Assembly (NCBI RefSeq): GCF_006739205.1
Contig: NZ_AP019720.1
Span: forward strand, 1,426,001-1,490,000
Source of the DNA: Streptococcus mutans
GTDB taxonomy: Bacteria; Bacillota; Bacilli; Lactobacillales; Streptococcaceae
Reading direction: 5' to 3'
Length of the DNA: 64,000 nt
Made by a program: the position numbers and the translations under genes. Positions 8,669-18,713 of this stretch are shown here, one piece after another (the stretch's first letter is position 1; each line of letters starts with the position of its first letter). The notes below the pieces were generated by a model. It saw nothing but the letters and a program-made list of their open reading frames with translations. It was not told where the DNA came from and searched no databases.

Positions 8669-9411
8669 GATTTCTCAGGATTAATCACGTTCAAAAGATC
8701 TTTAAAGCAACTGATGATGCGCATACAGAGATTGAGGCTCTGCATCAGATTAATACAGATATTGAACCCGGAGAATTTATTTCGCTTGTCGGCCCTTCAG
8801 GGAGCGGAAAAACAACTCTTCTGCGCATCATTGCAGGTCTGGAGAAAGCCAGTCAAGGTGAGGTTTGGCTGGATGATCAGATAATTAGCCAGCCCTCGCG
8901 AAAGCTCGGCTTTGTCTTTCAAGAAGCAACCCTTTATCCTTGGCTGACTGTTTATGATAATATCGCCCTAGGCCTAAAGTTGAATAAAGAAAAAGAACGT
9001 CTGGCAGAAGTTAAAGATTATATCAATTTAGTTGGACTGAGTGGTTTTGAAAAAGCCTATCCTCATAATCTATCTGGTGGTATGCAGCAACGGGTCAATA
9101 TTGCTAGAGCATTGATTAATAATCCCGATGTCCTACTGCTTGATGAACCATTTGGCGCCTTAGACGCCTTTACCAGAAGCAAGATGCAGGCTGAGCTTAT
9201 TGATATTTGGCAAAAACGCCAAATTACCATGATCATGGTAACTCATGATGTCGAAGAAGCTGTTTTTCTCTCTGACCGCGTGTTTGCCATGACACCAAGA
9301 CCAGCTGTTATTAAGGAAAGTATTGCAGTTGACTTGAAAAGGCCAAGAGAAAGAGACTCTCAGAACTTTATTGCTATTAAGGAAAAGATCTTACACATAT
9401 TGAACTTCTAA
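8662..9411 (+). CDS. NitT/TauT-type ABC transporter ATPase
   Basis: A 249-residue ATPase of the SsuB/TauB family. Walker A is GPSGSGKTTLL, the Q-loop FQEATLYPW, the signature LSGGMQQRVNIARAL and Walker B LLLDEPFGALDA, with the typical D-loop and THDVEEAV switch. It is translationally coupled to the permease and followed after 19 bases by the binding-protein gene, giving a complete three-gene importer. The usual order is binding protein first; here it is last. Confidence 0.9.
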   Translation: MVGFLRINHVQKIFKATDDAHTEIEALHQINTDIEPGEFISLVGPSGSGKTTLLRIIAGLEKASQGEVWLDDQIISQPSRKLGFVFQEATLYPWLTVYDNIALGLKLNKEKERLAEVKDYINLVGLSGFEKAYPHNLSGGMQQRVNIARALINNPDVLLLDEPFGALDAFTRSKMQAELIDIWQKRQITMIMVTHDVEEAVFLSDRVFAMTPRPAVIKESIAVDLKRPRERDSQNFIAIKEKILHILNF

Positions 9412-9430
9412 AGAAAAGAGGAAAGCACTA

Positions 9431-10459
9431 ATGACAAAATATTCAACCCCTAAATGTCTCGGACTTGGACTTATTTTATTCATCATATCAGTGAGCTTGG
9501 TAGCCTGTTCAAAGTCCTCTATTTCGACATCTAAAAACTATAATGCTTCTGAAAAAGATTCTTATATCCTAAAAATTTCTGAAAACTCTGATCTTTGCGG
9601 TGCCCCCCAACAAATAGCTATTGAAAAAGGCTTTTTTGATGATGTTGGCTTGAAATACAAGGTTGTTAAAATCGGACAGGATACTTCTAATCTTGATGCT
9701 TTAAATGCTGGCAAGATTGATGCCTCTAACTCTTTGATGGCAAGTATTATTCAGCCTCTAGCTAATGGTGCTAAGCTAAAAATCACTACCGGCCTGCATA
9801 CTGGCTGTCTGCAGATATTAACAAAAGATGGCAAAATCAAGTCTGCTGCCGAACTAAAAGGGAAGAAGATCGGGGTAACTGCTGTTGCGGGCAGTCCCGC
9901 TATCTTTGCTAAACGTGTTCTGGCAAAATCTGGTTTAAAAGTCTCTGATGAGAAAGGTGATGTCAGTTTTGTTACTTACCAATGTGATCAGTTAGGGCAG
10001 GTTCTAGACAAAGGCGAAGTTGATGCCATTGCCCTCGGTGATCCAGATACTGAAGTTCTGAAAAAACAATACGGCTTTAAAACATTAGCTAATTCATCAA
10101 CTGACAAAGGTTTTAAAAACGAATATTGCTGTGTCGCTTATGTATCAAACGATATAGTCAAGAAACATCCAGCTGTTGCTGCTAAATATACTCTTGCCAT
10201 GCAAAAAGCAGCCAATTGGGTGCAAAAGCACAAAGAAGAAACGGTTGATATTCAGTTAAATCAAAACTATGTTGCTGGCAGTAAAGACAGCAATCTTACC
10301 AGCCTAAACAGCTATACTTTTAAACCTAGCTATTCAGGTGCTTATGATAGCTTCGATACTGTAGCCAGCGACCTGCGAAAAATTGGTATTTTATCTAATG
10401 ATGTTGACCTGAAAGCTTTAAGAATCAATTCCTTCTTAAAAGTGAAAAATGTTAAATAA
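9431..10459 (+). CDS. cysteine-rich NitT/TauT-type substrate-binding lipoprotein
   Basis: A 342-residue lipoprotein: signal segment then lipobox LVAC with the lipidated Cys26. The mature part is an SsuA/THI5-like periplasmic-binding fold (EKGFFDDVGL, KGKKIGVTAVAGSP, GEVDAIALGDP). Unusually for an exported streptococcal protein it has five further cysteines: C56 (DLCGAP), C126 (HTGC), C185 (YQCDQ) and C233-C234 (EYCC), with His123 beside one. These lie near segments that line the ligand cleft in this fold and could bind a metal, a thiol ligand or form disulfides. The ligand is unknown. Ribosome site GAGGAAAG is upstream. Confidence 0.85.
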   Translation: MTKYSTPKCLGLGLILFIISVSLVACSKSSISTSKNYNASEKDSYILKISENSDLCGAPQQIAIEKGFFDDVGLKYKVVKIGQDTSNLDALNAGKIDASNSLMASIIQPLANGAKLKITTGLHTGCLQILTKDGKIKSAAELKGKKIGVTAVAGSPAIFAKRVLAKSGLKVSDEKGDVSFVTYQCDQLGQVLDKGEVDAIALGDPDTEVLKKQYGFKTLANSSTDKGFKNEYCCVAYVSNDIVKKHPAVAAKYTLAMQKAANWVQKHKEETVDIQLNQNYVAGSKDSNLTSLNSYTFKPSYSGAYDSFDTVASDLRKIGILSNDVDLKALRINSFLKVKNVK

Positions 10460-10600
10460 AGCACTTATAAAAATCAGGACTGCCTGTCAATATATCACCC
10501 TCTAAAAAGATAAATACAAAACCTAACAATTGAGGGGCAGTTTAATGGTATGTGGTTTGTTTCACACGAGTCAGGAAACGGTCTAAAATTATACCATTAC

Positions 10601-10634
10601 AAAAAAGGTTTTGGGTATATCCCAAAACCTTTTG
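10601..10634 (-). terminator. alaS terminator
   Basis: A strong stem (AAAAGGTTTTGGG / CCCAAAACCTTTT) with the loop ATATA lies 37 bases beyond the alaS stop, followed by Ts on the minus strand. Its symmetry also ends transcription from the importer operon on the plus strand. Confidence 0.9.
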
Positions 10635-10670
10635 ATTAGTTATAAAATAGTTCTTTTGCAAAGATAAGTT

Positions 10671-13289
10671 TTACAAATTCTCTGCTACTGCGGCAATCAA
10701 ATCTTTGATGGCTGAGGCATCTGAGCCACCAGCCATGGCCATGTCTGGTTTACCACCACCACGACCTGAAACGATTGGTGCCAAAGTCTTGATGAGATTA
10801 CCAGCATGGATATCCTTAGACTTGCTAGCAACAAGAACATTGACCTTTTTACCAATGCTGGCAACTAAAACAAGAACGTCGGAGTAATCTTTTTGTTTCC
10901 ATTTATCAGCAAAGGTGCGAAGGGCACCCGCATCGGCAACTTCTACTTGGCTCGCAATATAGCGAAGACCATTCACTTCTTTAACATCTTTGAAGATATC
11001 GCCTGCGGCTACTGCGGCTGCTTTTTCTTTCAGCTCGGCATTCTCCTTTTGCAATTTATGCAATTGGTCTTGCAGCGAAGCTACCTTGTTGGCTACCTGA
11101 TTCATTTGAGGCGCTTTAAGCGTTGTGGCAATTTCTTTAAGTATGTCTTCTTCTTGGCGGTAGGCTTCAAAGGCTTCCTTACTGGTCACAGCTAGGATAC
11201 GGCGAGTTCCTGAACCAATACCTTCTTCTTTGACAATCTTGAAGATGCCAATTTCAGAAGTATTTTTAAGATGGGTCCCACCACAAAGTTCAACAGAATA
11301 GTCACCGATAGAAACCACACGCACATTTTTACCGTATTTTTCACCAAAGAGAGCCATGGCACCCATTTCCTTGGCGGTATCAAGGTCTGTTTCAATGGTT
11401 GTCACAGGAATAGCCTTCCAGATTTGTTGGTTGACTTCTTCTTCAATTTGACGGAGCTCTTCTGGCGTTACCGCTTCAAAATGGGTGAAGTCAAAGCGCA
11501 AGAATTCCACTTCATTTAGAGAACCTGCCTGAGTGGCGTGATTGCCAATGACATTGTGCAGCGCCGCATGAAGAAGATGAGTAGCCGTATGATTTTTCAT
11601 GACCCGGTTGCGACGTTCATGATCAATTTCTAGATGATAAGTTGTCCCTACTGACAAGGTGCCCAAAACATCAACTGTATGAAGGGCTTGACCATTTGGC
11701 GCTTTTTGCACATCTGTCACACGAGCAACAGTGTCTCCCTTATCATTCTTGATAAGCCCATGGTCAGCTACTTGTCCACCCATTTCAGCATAGAATGGTG
11801 TCTCCGAAAAAACAAGCAGAACTTGGCCTTCTGATACTGCTTCTATACGCTCATTGTCAGCAATGATAACAGAAAGACTGCTGTCAAGTGCTTCTTTTTC
11901 ATAATTGAAAGTAGATTTTTCGGTAATGTTTGACAGAGTTTCATTTTGCATACCCATGGAGCCGCCTTTGACAACATTGGCACGCGCACGTTCTTGTTGT
12001 TCTTTCATAGCAGCTTGGAAGCCTTGATGATCTATCTTGAAGCCTGCATCCTCTGCCAATTCTTCGGTCAATTCTACTGGGAAGCCATAAGTGTCATAAA
12101 GTCTGAAAATATCTTTTCCTTCAAGCATATCTTTATTAGCAGCCTTCAAATCAGCCAAAAGTTGATCTAACATGTTTGAGCCCGCATCAATGGTCCGTGC
12201 AAAGGTCTCTTCTTCACGTTTGACAATTTTTTCAATAAAATCTTGTTTTTCAAGCACTTCTGGATAGTAGGATTCCATAATCTTACCAACAGTTGGAACC
12301 AATTTATACAAGAAGGGTTCATTGATGCCTAAACGACGGCCATGCATAACTGCACGACGAAGGAGACGGCGAAGGACATAACCACGGCCTTCATTTCCCG
12401 GAAAGGCACCATCACCAATAGCAAATGAGAGAGAACGAATATGGTCTGCAATGACCTTGAAGCTCATATTGTCGCCATCTTGGTCATACGTTTTACCAGA
12501 TAATTTTTCAATCTCACGGATGATTGGCATGAAAAGATCCGTTTCAAAATTAGTTTTTGCCCCTTGCATAACCGCAACCAAGCGCTCTAAGCCAGCACCC
12601 GTATCAATGTTTTTATGAGGCAATTCCTTGTATTCAGAACGAGGAACGGCTGGATCAGCATTGAATTGCGAAAGCACGATATTCCAAATTTCAATGTAGC
12701 GATCGTTTTCAATATCCTCGGCCAAGAGGCGCACACCAATATGGTCTGGATCAAAATCTTCTCCACGATCAAAGAAAATCTCTGTGTCTGGTCCTGAAGG
12801 CCCAGCACCAATTTCCCAGAAGTTATCTTCAATAGGAATCAGGTGACTTGGCTCAACACCGCATTCAATCCAGCGATTGTAAGAATCCTTATCATCTGGA
12901 TAGTAGGTCATATAGAGCTTGTCTTTTGGCAAGTCAAACCATTCAGGACTAGTCAAAAGTTCAAAGCCCCATTTGATAGCATCATCACGGAAGTAATCTC
13001 CAACGGAAAAATTCCCCAGCATCTCAAACATAGTATGATGGCGAGCTGTTTTTCCAACATTTTCAATATCATTAGTGCGGATGGCCTTTTGCGCATTGGT
13101 AATGCGTGGGTTTTCAGGAATAACAGAACCATCAAAATATTTTTTCAGCGTTGCGACACCTGAATTAATCCACAGTAGTGTGGGATCATTAACAGGGACG
13201 AGATTAGCCGACGGTTCGATAGCATGATTCTTTGATTTCCAAAAATCTAACCACATTTGGCGGACTTGAGCTGATGTTAATTGTTTCAT
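10671..13289 (-). CDS. alaS: alanine--tRNA ligase
   Basis: An 872-residue class II synthetase of full family length. Visible parts are the N-terminal catalytic domain ([17 protein letters not shown], motif 2 around [13 protein letters not shown]), the editing domain with zinc-binding HTATH and CGGTH, and the C-terminal DHHA1 domain rich in glycine ([14 protein letters not shown]). It charges tRNA-Ala and clears mischarged Ser/Gly. It lies 214 bases after the LURP-like gene; I saw no terminator between them, so the T-box leader at 14016-14193 probably governs both. Confidence 0.98.
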   Translation of the reverse strand: MKQLTSAQVRQMWLDFWKSKNHAIEPSANLVPVNDPTLLWINSGVATLKKYFDGSVIPENPRITNAQKAIRTNDIENVGKTARHHTMFEMLGNFSVGDYFRDDAIKWGFELLTSPEWFDLPKDKLYMTYYPDDKDSYNRWIECGVEPSHLIPIEDNFWEIGAGPSGPDTEIFFDRGEDFDPDHIGVRLLAEDIENDRYIEIWNIVLSQFNADPAVPRSEYKELPHKNIDTGAGLERLVAVMQGAKTNFETDLFMPIIREIEKLSGKTYDQDGDNMSFKVIADHIRSLSFAIGDGAFPGNEGRGYVLRRLLRRAVMHGRRLGINEPFLYKLVPTVGKIMESYYPEVLEKQDFIEKIVKREEETFARTIDAGSNMLDQLLADLKAANKDMLEGKDIFRLYDTYGFPVELTEELAEDAGFKIDHQGFQAAMKEQQERARANVVKGGSMGMQNETLSNITEKSTFNYEKEALDSSLSVIIADNERIEAVSEGQVLLVFSETPFYAEMGGQVADHGLIKNDKGDTVARVTDVQKAPNGQALHTVDVLGTLSVGTTYHLEIDHERRNRVMKNHTATHLLHAALHNVIGNHATQAGSLNEVEFLRFDFTHFEAVTPEELRQIEEEVNQQIWKAIPVTTIETDLDTAKEMGAMALFGEKYGKNVRVVSIGDYSVELCGGTHLKNTSEIGIFKIVKEEGIGSGTRRILAVTSKEAFEAYRQEEDILKEIATTLKAPQMNQVANKVASLQDQLHKLQKENAELKEKAAAVAAGDIFKDVKEVNGLRYIASQVEVADAGALRTFADKWKQKDYSDVLVLVASIGKKVNVLVASKSKDIHAGNLIKTLAPIVSGRGGGKPDMAMAGGSDASAIKDLIAAVAENL

Positions 13290-13503
13290 ATTTAGATATA
13301 GAGTCCGACTGTAATTGAACAGAAAATTAGGAATCTGACGACAGATACTTGTATCTTAGGCAGACTATCTATTTTTCGACAATCACAGGACGAATTCCCT
13401 TTCCTTTCTTTTCATTAAAAATAATTGAACGAGACAAACAGAAAAAGCACCTGTTAATAGGATGAATTCAGTTTTTTCTTTAAAGATCACAGATAGTCTA
13501 CAG

Positions 13504-14004
13504 TTAATGTGATGCCGATGATCTTGCAGAGCTTTTTTCAATCGCCTTGACATAGTCAATAGCAATGACCAGTGATATCACTAAGTCTGCATATTGATCA
13601 TCATATACTTCAATATTATAAGTCGAGGTCAGGCGCAGCCATTCCTGAGAAATACTAGCAACTTCCTGATCATTTTGGAGGAGCCGAAAATTCATATCCC
13701 AAAAATCACCTTGAATTTCCATGTCTAAATCTTTAATTGTATAGTGAGGTTTAAAAAATGACAGATCTCTTTTCAGGAAAAATGTAGAACCATCGTGTAA
13801 ATTGACATAAAACTTAGGAAGGAAGGTCCAAGTTTTCCTTTGGATACGACTGATCTGTTTACCCTGCATATCCGAAATGATAAATGTCTTTGGAATTTTA
13901 AAGATGGAGCCCTCTACTTGATAAGTTGGGATTCCTAGCTCATCTGTAATGGTAAATTTACCGCCTGGCGACCACATTTTTTGTTTGATTTGAAAACTCT
14001 TCAT
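13504..14004 (-). CDS. LURP-one-related family protein
   Basis: About 166 residues of the LURP-one-related/tubby-like family (beta-barrel with a central helix): the start MKSFQIKQKMWSPGGKFTITDE and segments such as GSIFKIPKTFIISD are typical. The role of bacterial members is unknown. I choose ATG 14004 with GGAG eight bases upstream; a GTG at 14031 would lie in the terminator stem of the T-box leader. Being first behind the T-box and ahead of alaS, it should rise when charged tRNA is scarce. Confidence 0.8.
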   Translation of the reverse strand: MKSFQIKQKMWSPGGKFTITDELGIPTYQVEGSIFKIPKTFIISDMQGKQISRIQRKTWTFLPKFYVNLHDGSTFFLKRDLSFFKPHYTIKDLDMEIQGDFWDMNFRLLQNDQEVASISQEWLRLTSTYNIEVYDDQYADLVISLVIAIDYVKAIEKSSARSSASH

Positions 14005-14015
14005 AGCTTTTTCTC

Positions 14016-14193
14016 CAAAAAACAAGTTCACTGTAAGAAGGGCGAAGAAACCGCGGTACCACCTTCATTCAATGAACTTGTCATTCTTATTATGTTATTC
14101 TGTTTATCAATCAAGCAGCCAAATTTTTCTATTTGCATAGCTCACATCAACCGCTATTTTTCTGAAGCAAATGAGAGAAAAATTATTCTTGAC
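14016..14193 (-). promoter_or_regulatory. T-box leader (tRNA-sensing) of the LURP-alaS operon
   Basis: The minus strand holds the T-box core GGTGGTACCGCGG (14051-14063). It sits in the loop side of a terminator whose arms ACAAGTTCATT (14071-14081) and AGTGAACTTGT (14022-14032) end in a T-run. Uncharged tRNA would pair with the T-box and prevent the terminator. Upstream, GGTTGATGTGAGC and an ATTTGC/GCAAAT stem look like Stem I. I could not fix the specifier codon; alanine is inferred from alaS downstream. The leader is short. Confidence 0.88.
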
Positions 14194-14199
14194 AGGACA

Positions 14200-14228
14200 A
14201 TTATACTGTCTTTTTCAACATTCGTCAA
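14200..14228 (-). promoter_or_regulatory. sigma-A promoter of the T-box leader
   Basis: TTGACG (-35) and TATAAT (-10) are separated by 17 bases on the minus strand, placing the transcript start near 14193, directly ahead of the T-box Stem I. Confidence 0.85.
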
Positions 14229-14242
14229 TCTTTACAAGTCCT

Positions 14243-15244
14243 TTATTCTGCTGCTGTTGTCTCTGCTGCTGTTGTTTGATCATCAGCGGCCGTTGTTGCA
14301 GCGCTTGAAGCGGCTGTTGTAGTCGTCGTTGACCCTGAAGAGCCACTTCCGCTTGCTGCCGCATATTGTGATAAGATCTCACTAAAGGCCTTATCTTTAA
14401 TTTTGACATTAGCTTTCTTAAAGGCTTTTCCAATAACAGCATTACGGAAATTACTGTCATTTAATTTTTGAGAAACGATAATTTCTTTCAGACGTTTCTT
14501 ATAAGCTTTCCAATCGGCGTTTTTGTCAGTCTTTTTCGTGATTTTGACAATATAGTAAACAGGCTTATAAGTCGTTGAATCAGACGCCTTAATGACATCT
14601 GAAACGCCATCCTTATCAAGATTCAAAGCAGCCGATAAAACTTGACTAGGAAGATTAGTTGAGCCTGAATCAAAGCTATATTCGGTCTTATCTCCTTTGG
14701 TATTATCTTTAGCAATTTTAGCAAAGTCTGCACCATCTGCCTTAGCTTCTTCTAAAACAGATTTTGCCTTATCTTCACTATCCAATTGAATCACTTGAGC
14801 TGTTACTTCCGGTTTATAATCCTTATAAGCTGACTTATAACTAGCGTCTGTTATTTCTTTCTTAGCTTCTTCCTTAACAGCATATTCTATTAATTTTTCA
14901 GAACGAATTTGTTTCTTATAATCTTCTTTTGTGTAGCCGCGTGAAGCCAAAGCACTTGAGAAAGAATCACCATAGTACTTAGCAGCTTCATTATAAGCTT
15001 TTGTCACTTCCTTATCAGAAACCTTATCGCCGTATTGTTTTTCAAAAACTTTTGAAACTAAGAGAGATAATACAGCCTGCTTAGAAGCTGTTGAATTCTT
15101 TACTTCATTATAAAAATCTGCAACAGTAATAGTATCACCCTTCATTGTAGCAATTTTACTGTTTTGGTTTGTTTTTGAACAAGCCGCTAAAGTCACAATA
15201 GAAAGCAAAGTCACAAGTCCTGTAGCAATCGTACGTTTTTTCAT
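14243..15244 (-). CDS. prsA: peptidyl-prolyl isomerase / foldase lipoprotein PrsA
   Basis: A 333-residue lipoprotein that folds exported proteins at the outer face of the membrane. The start MKKRTIATGLVTLLSIVTLAAC gives a signal peptide with lipidated cysteine, followed by the SurA-like N-terminal domain and a parvulin-like domain (DKAKSVLEEAKADGADFAKIAKDN). The C-terminal tail (about the last 35 residues) is low-complexity Ser/Thr/Ala. I start at 15244 since AAAGGAG lies just before it. It follows the O-methyltransferase gene by 61 bases and is probably co-transcribed with it. Confidence 0.95.
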   Translation of the reverse strand: MKKRTIATGLVTLLSIVTLAACSKTNQNSKIATMKGDTITVADFYNEVKNSTASKQAVLSLLVSKVFEKQYGDKVSDKEVTKAYNEAAKYYGDSFSSALASRGYTKEDYKKQIRSEKLIEYAVKEEAKKEITDASYKSAYKDYKPEVTAQVIQLDSEDKAKSVLEEAKADGADFAKIAKDNTKGDKTEYSFDSGSTNLPSQVLSAALNLDKDGVSDVIKASDSTTYKPVYYIVKITKKTDKNADWKAYKKRLKEIIVSQKLNDSNFRNAVIGKAFKKANVKIKDKAFSEILSQYAAASGSGSSGSTTTTTAASSAATTAADDQTTAAETTAAE

Positions 15245-15305
15245 TCTTGATAAACTCCTTTTTGTCATTAACCCTTTTATTATATCATAATTTCTTAAAA
15301 ATGAC

Positions 15306-16013
15306 TTAATCAATCAAACCAATCTCTTTGCGGTTTTTACGAATCAGCAGCAGACCATCACCAAGCGGCAGCAAACTGGCAGTCAAATCAGGATGTTTCA
15401 GTGTTGCGTCAAATAGCTTTTGCAAACCACGATAAATGGAACGCTGGCCGCGATGAACTTCTTCAATTGGCTTAGCAATATCACCGCCTTGAAAAACATC
15501 ATCTAAAACAACGATACCGCCAATCTCTAAACACTCTAGAATAGTTGGTAAAAAAACAATATATTTTGACTTTGCTGAATCCATAAAAACGAAATCGTAA
15601 TTCCCATTCAGTTTAGTTAAAATATTGGCAGCATCTCCTTCTAGCAAGTTAATCTGCTTTCGACTATCATATTTTGCAAAGTTTTCCTTGGCTATAGCAA
15701 TCATTTCAGGATTACGGTCAATGGTCGTAATATTTGCTTGCGGAGCATTCTCAGCCATCAAAAGTGCTGAAAAACCAATAGCTGTCCCAATTTCTAAGAT
15801 ATTCTTAGGCTGAAAAGTCTGCAAGAGAAAACGAAAATACACAACAGTTTCTTGGGGAATGATTGGAATATTCTCCTCATGAGCAAATATTTCCAGTTCC
15901 TTTAAAAAGCCCATATTTTCCTTTTGCTCATGACGCATGTAGTGAAGAATGTCTTCCTTAATAACAGGACGTCGCATGTTGTGATTTGCATTTTTACTGT
16001 AAGATTTAACCAT
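15306..16013 (-). CDS. SAM-dependent O-methyltransferase
   Basis: A 235-residue class I methyltransferase of the caffeoyl-CoA/catechol O-methyltransferase type. Motif I is ILEIGTAIGFSALLMA, the acidic SAM ribose contact is in TTIDRNPEMI, and FVFMDSAKSKY with VVLDDVFQGG provides the metal-binding aspartates. The family methylates catechol-like hydroxyls; the bacterial substrate is not known, though some members act on tRNA hydroxyuridine (TrmR). It lies between a HAD phosphatase and prsA on the same strand. Confidence 0.88.
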   Translation of the reverse strand: MVKSYSKNANHNMRRPVIKEDILHYMRHEQKENMGFLKELEIFAHEENIPIIPQETVVYFRFLLQTFQPKNILEIGTAIGFSALLMAENAPQANITTIDRNPEMIAIAKENFAKYDSRKQINLLEGDAANILTKLNGNYDFVFMDSAKSKYIVFLPTILECLEIGGIVVLDDVFQGGDIAKPIEEVHRGQRSIYRGLQKLFDATLKHPDLTASLLPLGDGLLLIRKNRKEIGLID

Positions 16014-16062
16014 GATTTTTATTATAACAAAAATTCCCTAACTTAGGTTAAGGAAGATATTT

Positions 16063-16680
16063 TTAGAAATCTTTCAGCTGAGTCAAGACTTGTAGATTAT
16101 CAATTTTCTGATTAGCAGCTGACTGGGGCTGGGCTAGATTAATAGATTTGATGCCTGCATTTTCAGCAACTTCTACATCTAGACGTCTATCGCCAATATA
16201 GTAAGTTCTGTCTCTATCCAAATGATATTTCTCCAGCAGATAAAAGATTCCCTGTGGATGTGGTTTGCGTTCAAATCCCGACACACTTGTCAATATTTCA
16301 GTAAAATAAGAGACAATTCCTAATTCTGCCAGCACCGCTCCAGTAGAGGCACCTTTATGGGTATACATAAATTGCTTAATTCCTCTGTCTTTGGCCCACT
16401 GCAGCGCTTCTTTGGCAAAGGGCATCAACTTAATCTTATCATCACGCTTAACTTGCTCTTGGATGAAGAAAGTTTTTAATTCTTCAGAAGAAAGGCCGTG
16501 CTGTTTCGCCAGTATGTCTAAGAGTTTCCCAACCGATTCTTTGATAATATAACGTCGAATAGGCTCTGCTTGAAAATCAAAACCAAAAGTCCTATAAGTG
16601 ACCGCAAGAGCCTCCATAATGGCCTCATAAGAATCAATCAGTGTTCCATCCAAATCCCAAATAAAAGCTGTTTGTGGCAT
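16063..16680 (-). CDS. HAD-superfamily phosphatase (phosphoglycolate phosphatase-like)
   Basis: A 205-residue HAD subfamily I hydrolase. Motif I is FIWDLDGTLIDS with the nucleophile aspartate, motif II the threonine in FMYTHKG, motif III a lysine in FERKPHP, and motif IV YIGDRRLDVE. An alpha-helical cap lies at residues 15-80. Likely substrates are small phosphate esters; the exact one cannot be read from sequence. A short gap separates it from the methyltransferase gene. Confidence 0.88.
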   Translation of the reverse strand: MPQTAFIWDLDGTLIDSYEAIMEALAVTYRTFGFDFQAEPIRRYIIKESVGKLLDILAKQHGLSSEELKTFFIQEQVKRDDKIKLMPFAKEALQWAKDRGIKQFMYTHKGASTGAVLAELGIVSYFTEILTSVSGFERKPHPQGIFYLLEKYHLDRDRTYYIGDRRLDVEVAENAGIKSINLAQPQSAANQKIDNLQVLTQLKDF

Positions 16681-16741
16681 ATTTTCTCCATTTCATTAAA
16701 ATTTCCCACCATCAGAAATAATGAACAACATAAGCTTTGAT

Positions 16742-16868
16742 TTATTCTAAATCTATCCAATAACGTGCTAATTGAATGTCTTGCCCACGATAAGTTTCCC
16801 TAACAATTCCTTCCAATTGACCGCCGATTTTTTCAAGCAGAGAACGACTGGGAAAAGTGTTTTCATCC
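16742..16868 (-). pseudogene. C-terminal remnant of a GNAT acetyltransferase
   Basis: On the minus strand, 41 codons read RSLLEKIGGQLEGIVRE then TYRGQDIQLARYWIDLE and stop. This looks like the tail of a GNAT N-acetyltransferase. No start or N-terminal part exists: the upstream side is cut off by the hairpin that follows pepF. It is the fossil of a lost gene, probably left by a deletion. Confidence 0.65.
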
Positions 16869-16892
16869 TAAGATAGCTTTTAAGCTATCTTA
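16869..16892 (-). terminator. hairpin directly after pepF
   Basis: AAGATAGCTT/AAGCTATCTT with a tiny loop follows the pepF stop at once. It has no T-run because the GNAT remnant begins there, so termination may be weak. Confidence 0.55.
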
Positions 16893-18695
16893 TTAATCAA
16901 TTCCTTTTTCGACCAACTCTTCCAACTCTATTAACCGTTCTTCAAAGACTTTGAAGGCTTGGTCAAGATAGGTCGACTCAGTCATATCAAGACCTGCTTT
17001 AGCAATAACATTGAGAGGATAGTCTGAATTGCCAGCTTTAAGATAATTGAGATATTTGTCCTTATCTTCTTGATTGCCATGAACAATTTTGTGAGCCAAA
17101 AAACTAGCTGCAGCAAAGCCTGTGGCGTACTGATAGACATAAAAATTGTAGTAAAAATGCGGAATTCTAGCCCATTCATACTGAATTTCCGGATTATTTT
17201 CCTTACTTAAACCATAGTATTTTTCATTGAGATCCGCATAGAGATTATTCAAATAATCACTGGTCAAAACGTCACCTGCTTGATCAGCCTTATAAATCAA
17301 GTCTTCAAATTCTGCAAATTGTGTTTGGCGGAAAACCGTTCCTTTGAAACCATCAAGATAATGATTCAAAATCGCAAAACGCTGTTTCTCATCTGTTGCT
17401 TCCTTGAGCAGTGTCTCTGTCAAAATATTTTCATTGGTTGTCGAAGCAATTTCTGCCAGAAAAATAGAATAATCACCATAAACATAGGGTTGGTTTTCAC
17501 GTGTAAAAGTAGAATGCAAAGAATGTCCTGTTTCATGCACAAGAGTGAAGAGGTTATCCAAAGTATCCTGCCAGTTAAGCAATATAAAAGCATTGGTGTC
17601 ATAGGAACCACCTGAATAAGCGCCTGAACGCTTGCCTTTATTGACTCGTACATCAATCCAACGCTCCCTAAATGCACGATGCACACGCTCAGCATAGTCT
17701 CGCCCAAAAATAGCTAACACTTCTTCTGCTTTGTCCAAGGCTGCTTCATAAGTAAAAGTCATATCCATTTCTGAGAGTGGTACGTAAATATCATACATCT
17801 TAAGATCATCAAGGCCTAAAACGTTTTGCCTTAGCTTCACATAACGCTGTAACAAAGGTAAGTGATTATGGACCGCTTCTACTAAAGTGTCATAAACAGT
17901 TTCGGGAATAAAATTAGCTGCCAGAGCAGCTTCACGCGCACTCTTATAGTTTCTGATTTTCGCTTGAAAATTATTAACTTTAACATTGGTTTGCAGCGTT
18001 TTAGCATAGGTGTGTTGATACTGCTCATAAATGCTGTACATGGCCTTATAAGCTTCTTGTCGAACTTTGCGGTTTTTGGATTCCATCAAACTGATGAAAT
18101 TACCATGAGATAGTTCAACTTCTTCTCCTGTCTCGTCTTTTACCCAAGGAAAGATAATATCGGCATTGTCAAGAATTTCAAAGGTTTCACCAGCAGCACC
18201 AAAAATTTCACTGGCTTCAGCCAAAAGTGCCTCTTCCTTTTGAGAAAGAACATGCTTTTTTTGTTTAAATAATTTTTCAAAAAAATGTTGATAAGGCAAT
18301 AAATCCGGACAATCTGCCAAAAAATCCTGATATTTTTCTGTTGATAACAGCATAAATTCAGGCTCATAGAAGGCAAAAGTCTGATTAAATTTAGCGATCA
18401 AGGCTGTTGCCTTAGCTTGTAATTCTTGATAGTAACTGACCGTGGTGTCTTGGTCATTCTTCATAGAAGCATAAACATAAAGTTTTTCCAAACGACGGCT
18501 CAAAGCCAGATAAAGTTCTGTGATCTCCAGCAGACTTTGACTGGAGTCAAGCAGATGACCCGCTCTTTTAACGGCTATTTCCAAATCCTTAGCTAAAGAT
18601 TTCTCCTCTTTTTCCCAAGTTTGATCGTTTGGAAAAATGCTGGTCAAATCCCATTGGTATTTTTCTTCAATATGACTGCGATTATCAGACATCAC
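16893..18695 (-). CDS. pepF: oligoendopeptidase F
   Basis: A 600-residue zinc metallopeptidase of family M3B that cleaves short peptides of about 7-17 residues in the cytoplasm. The zinc site HETGH is near residue 390 ([11 protein letters not shown]) with the third ligand glutamate downstream ([11 protein letters not shown]). Length equals the family norm. It starts 19 bases after the coiA stop on the same strand, so it may be transcribed with that competence gene, as in other streptococci. Confidence 0.95.
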   Translation of the reverse strand: MMSDNRSHIEEKYQWDLTSIFPNDQTWEKEEKSLAKDLEIAVKRAGHLLDSSQSLLEITELYLALSRRLEKLYVYASMKNDQDTTVSYYQELQAKATALIAKFNQTFAFYEPEFMLLSTEKYQDFLADCPDLLPYQHFFEKLFKQKKHVLSQKEEALLAEASEIFGAAGETFEILDNADIIFPWVKDETGEEVELSHGNFISLMESKNRKVRQEAYKAMYSIYEQYQHTYAKTLQTNVKVNNFQAKIRNYKSAREAALAANFIPETVYDTLVEAVHNHLPLLQRYVKLRQNVLGLDDLKMYDIYVPLSEMDMTFTYEAALDKAEEVLAIFGRDYAERVHRAFRERWIDVRVNKGKRSGAYSGGSYDTNAFILLNWQDTLDNLFTLVHETGHSLHSTFTRENQPYVYGDYSIFLAEIASTTNENILTETLLKEATDEKQRFAILNHYLDGFKGTVFRQTQFAEFEDLIYKADQAGDVLTSDYLNNLYADLNEKYYGLSKENNPEIQYEWARIPHFYYNFYVYQYATGFAAASFLAHKIVHGNQEDKDKYLNYLKAGNSDYPLNVIAKAGLDMTESTYLDQAFKVFEERLIELEELVEKGID

Positions 18696-18713
18696 TTTCT
18701 CCTTTATAACTTT

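Noticed and set aside
14215..14460. Gln/Arg-rich frame over the prsA tail
   Set aside because: Shadow of the low-complexity Ser/Thr/Ala codons of prsA.
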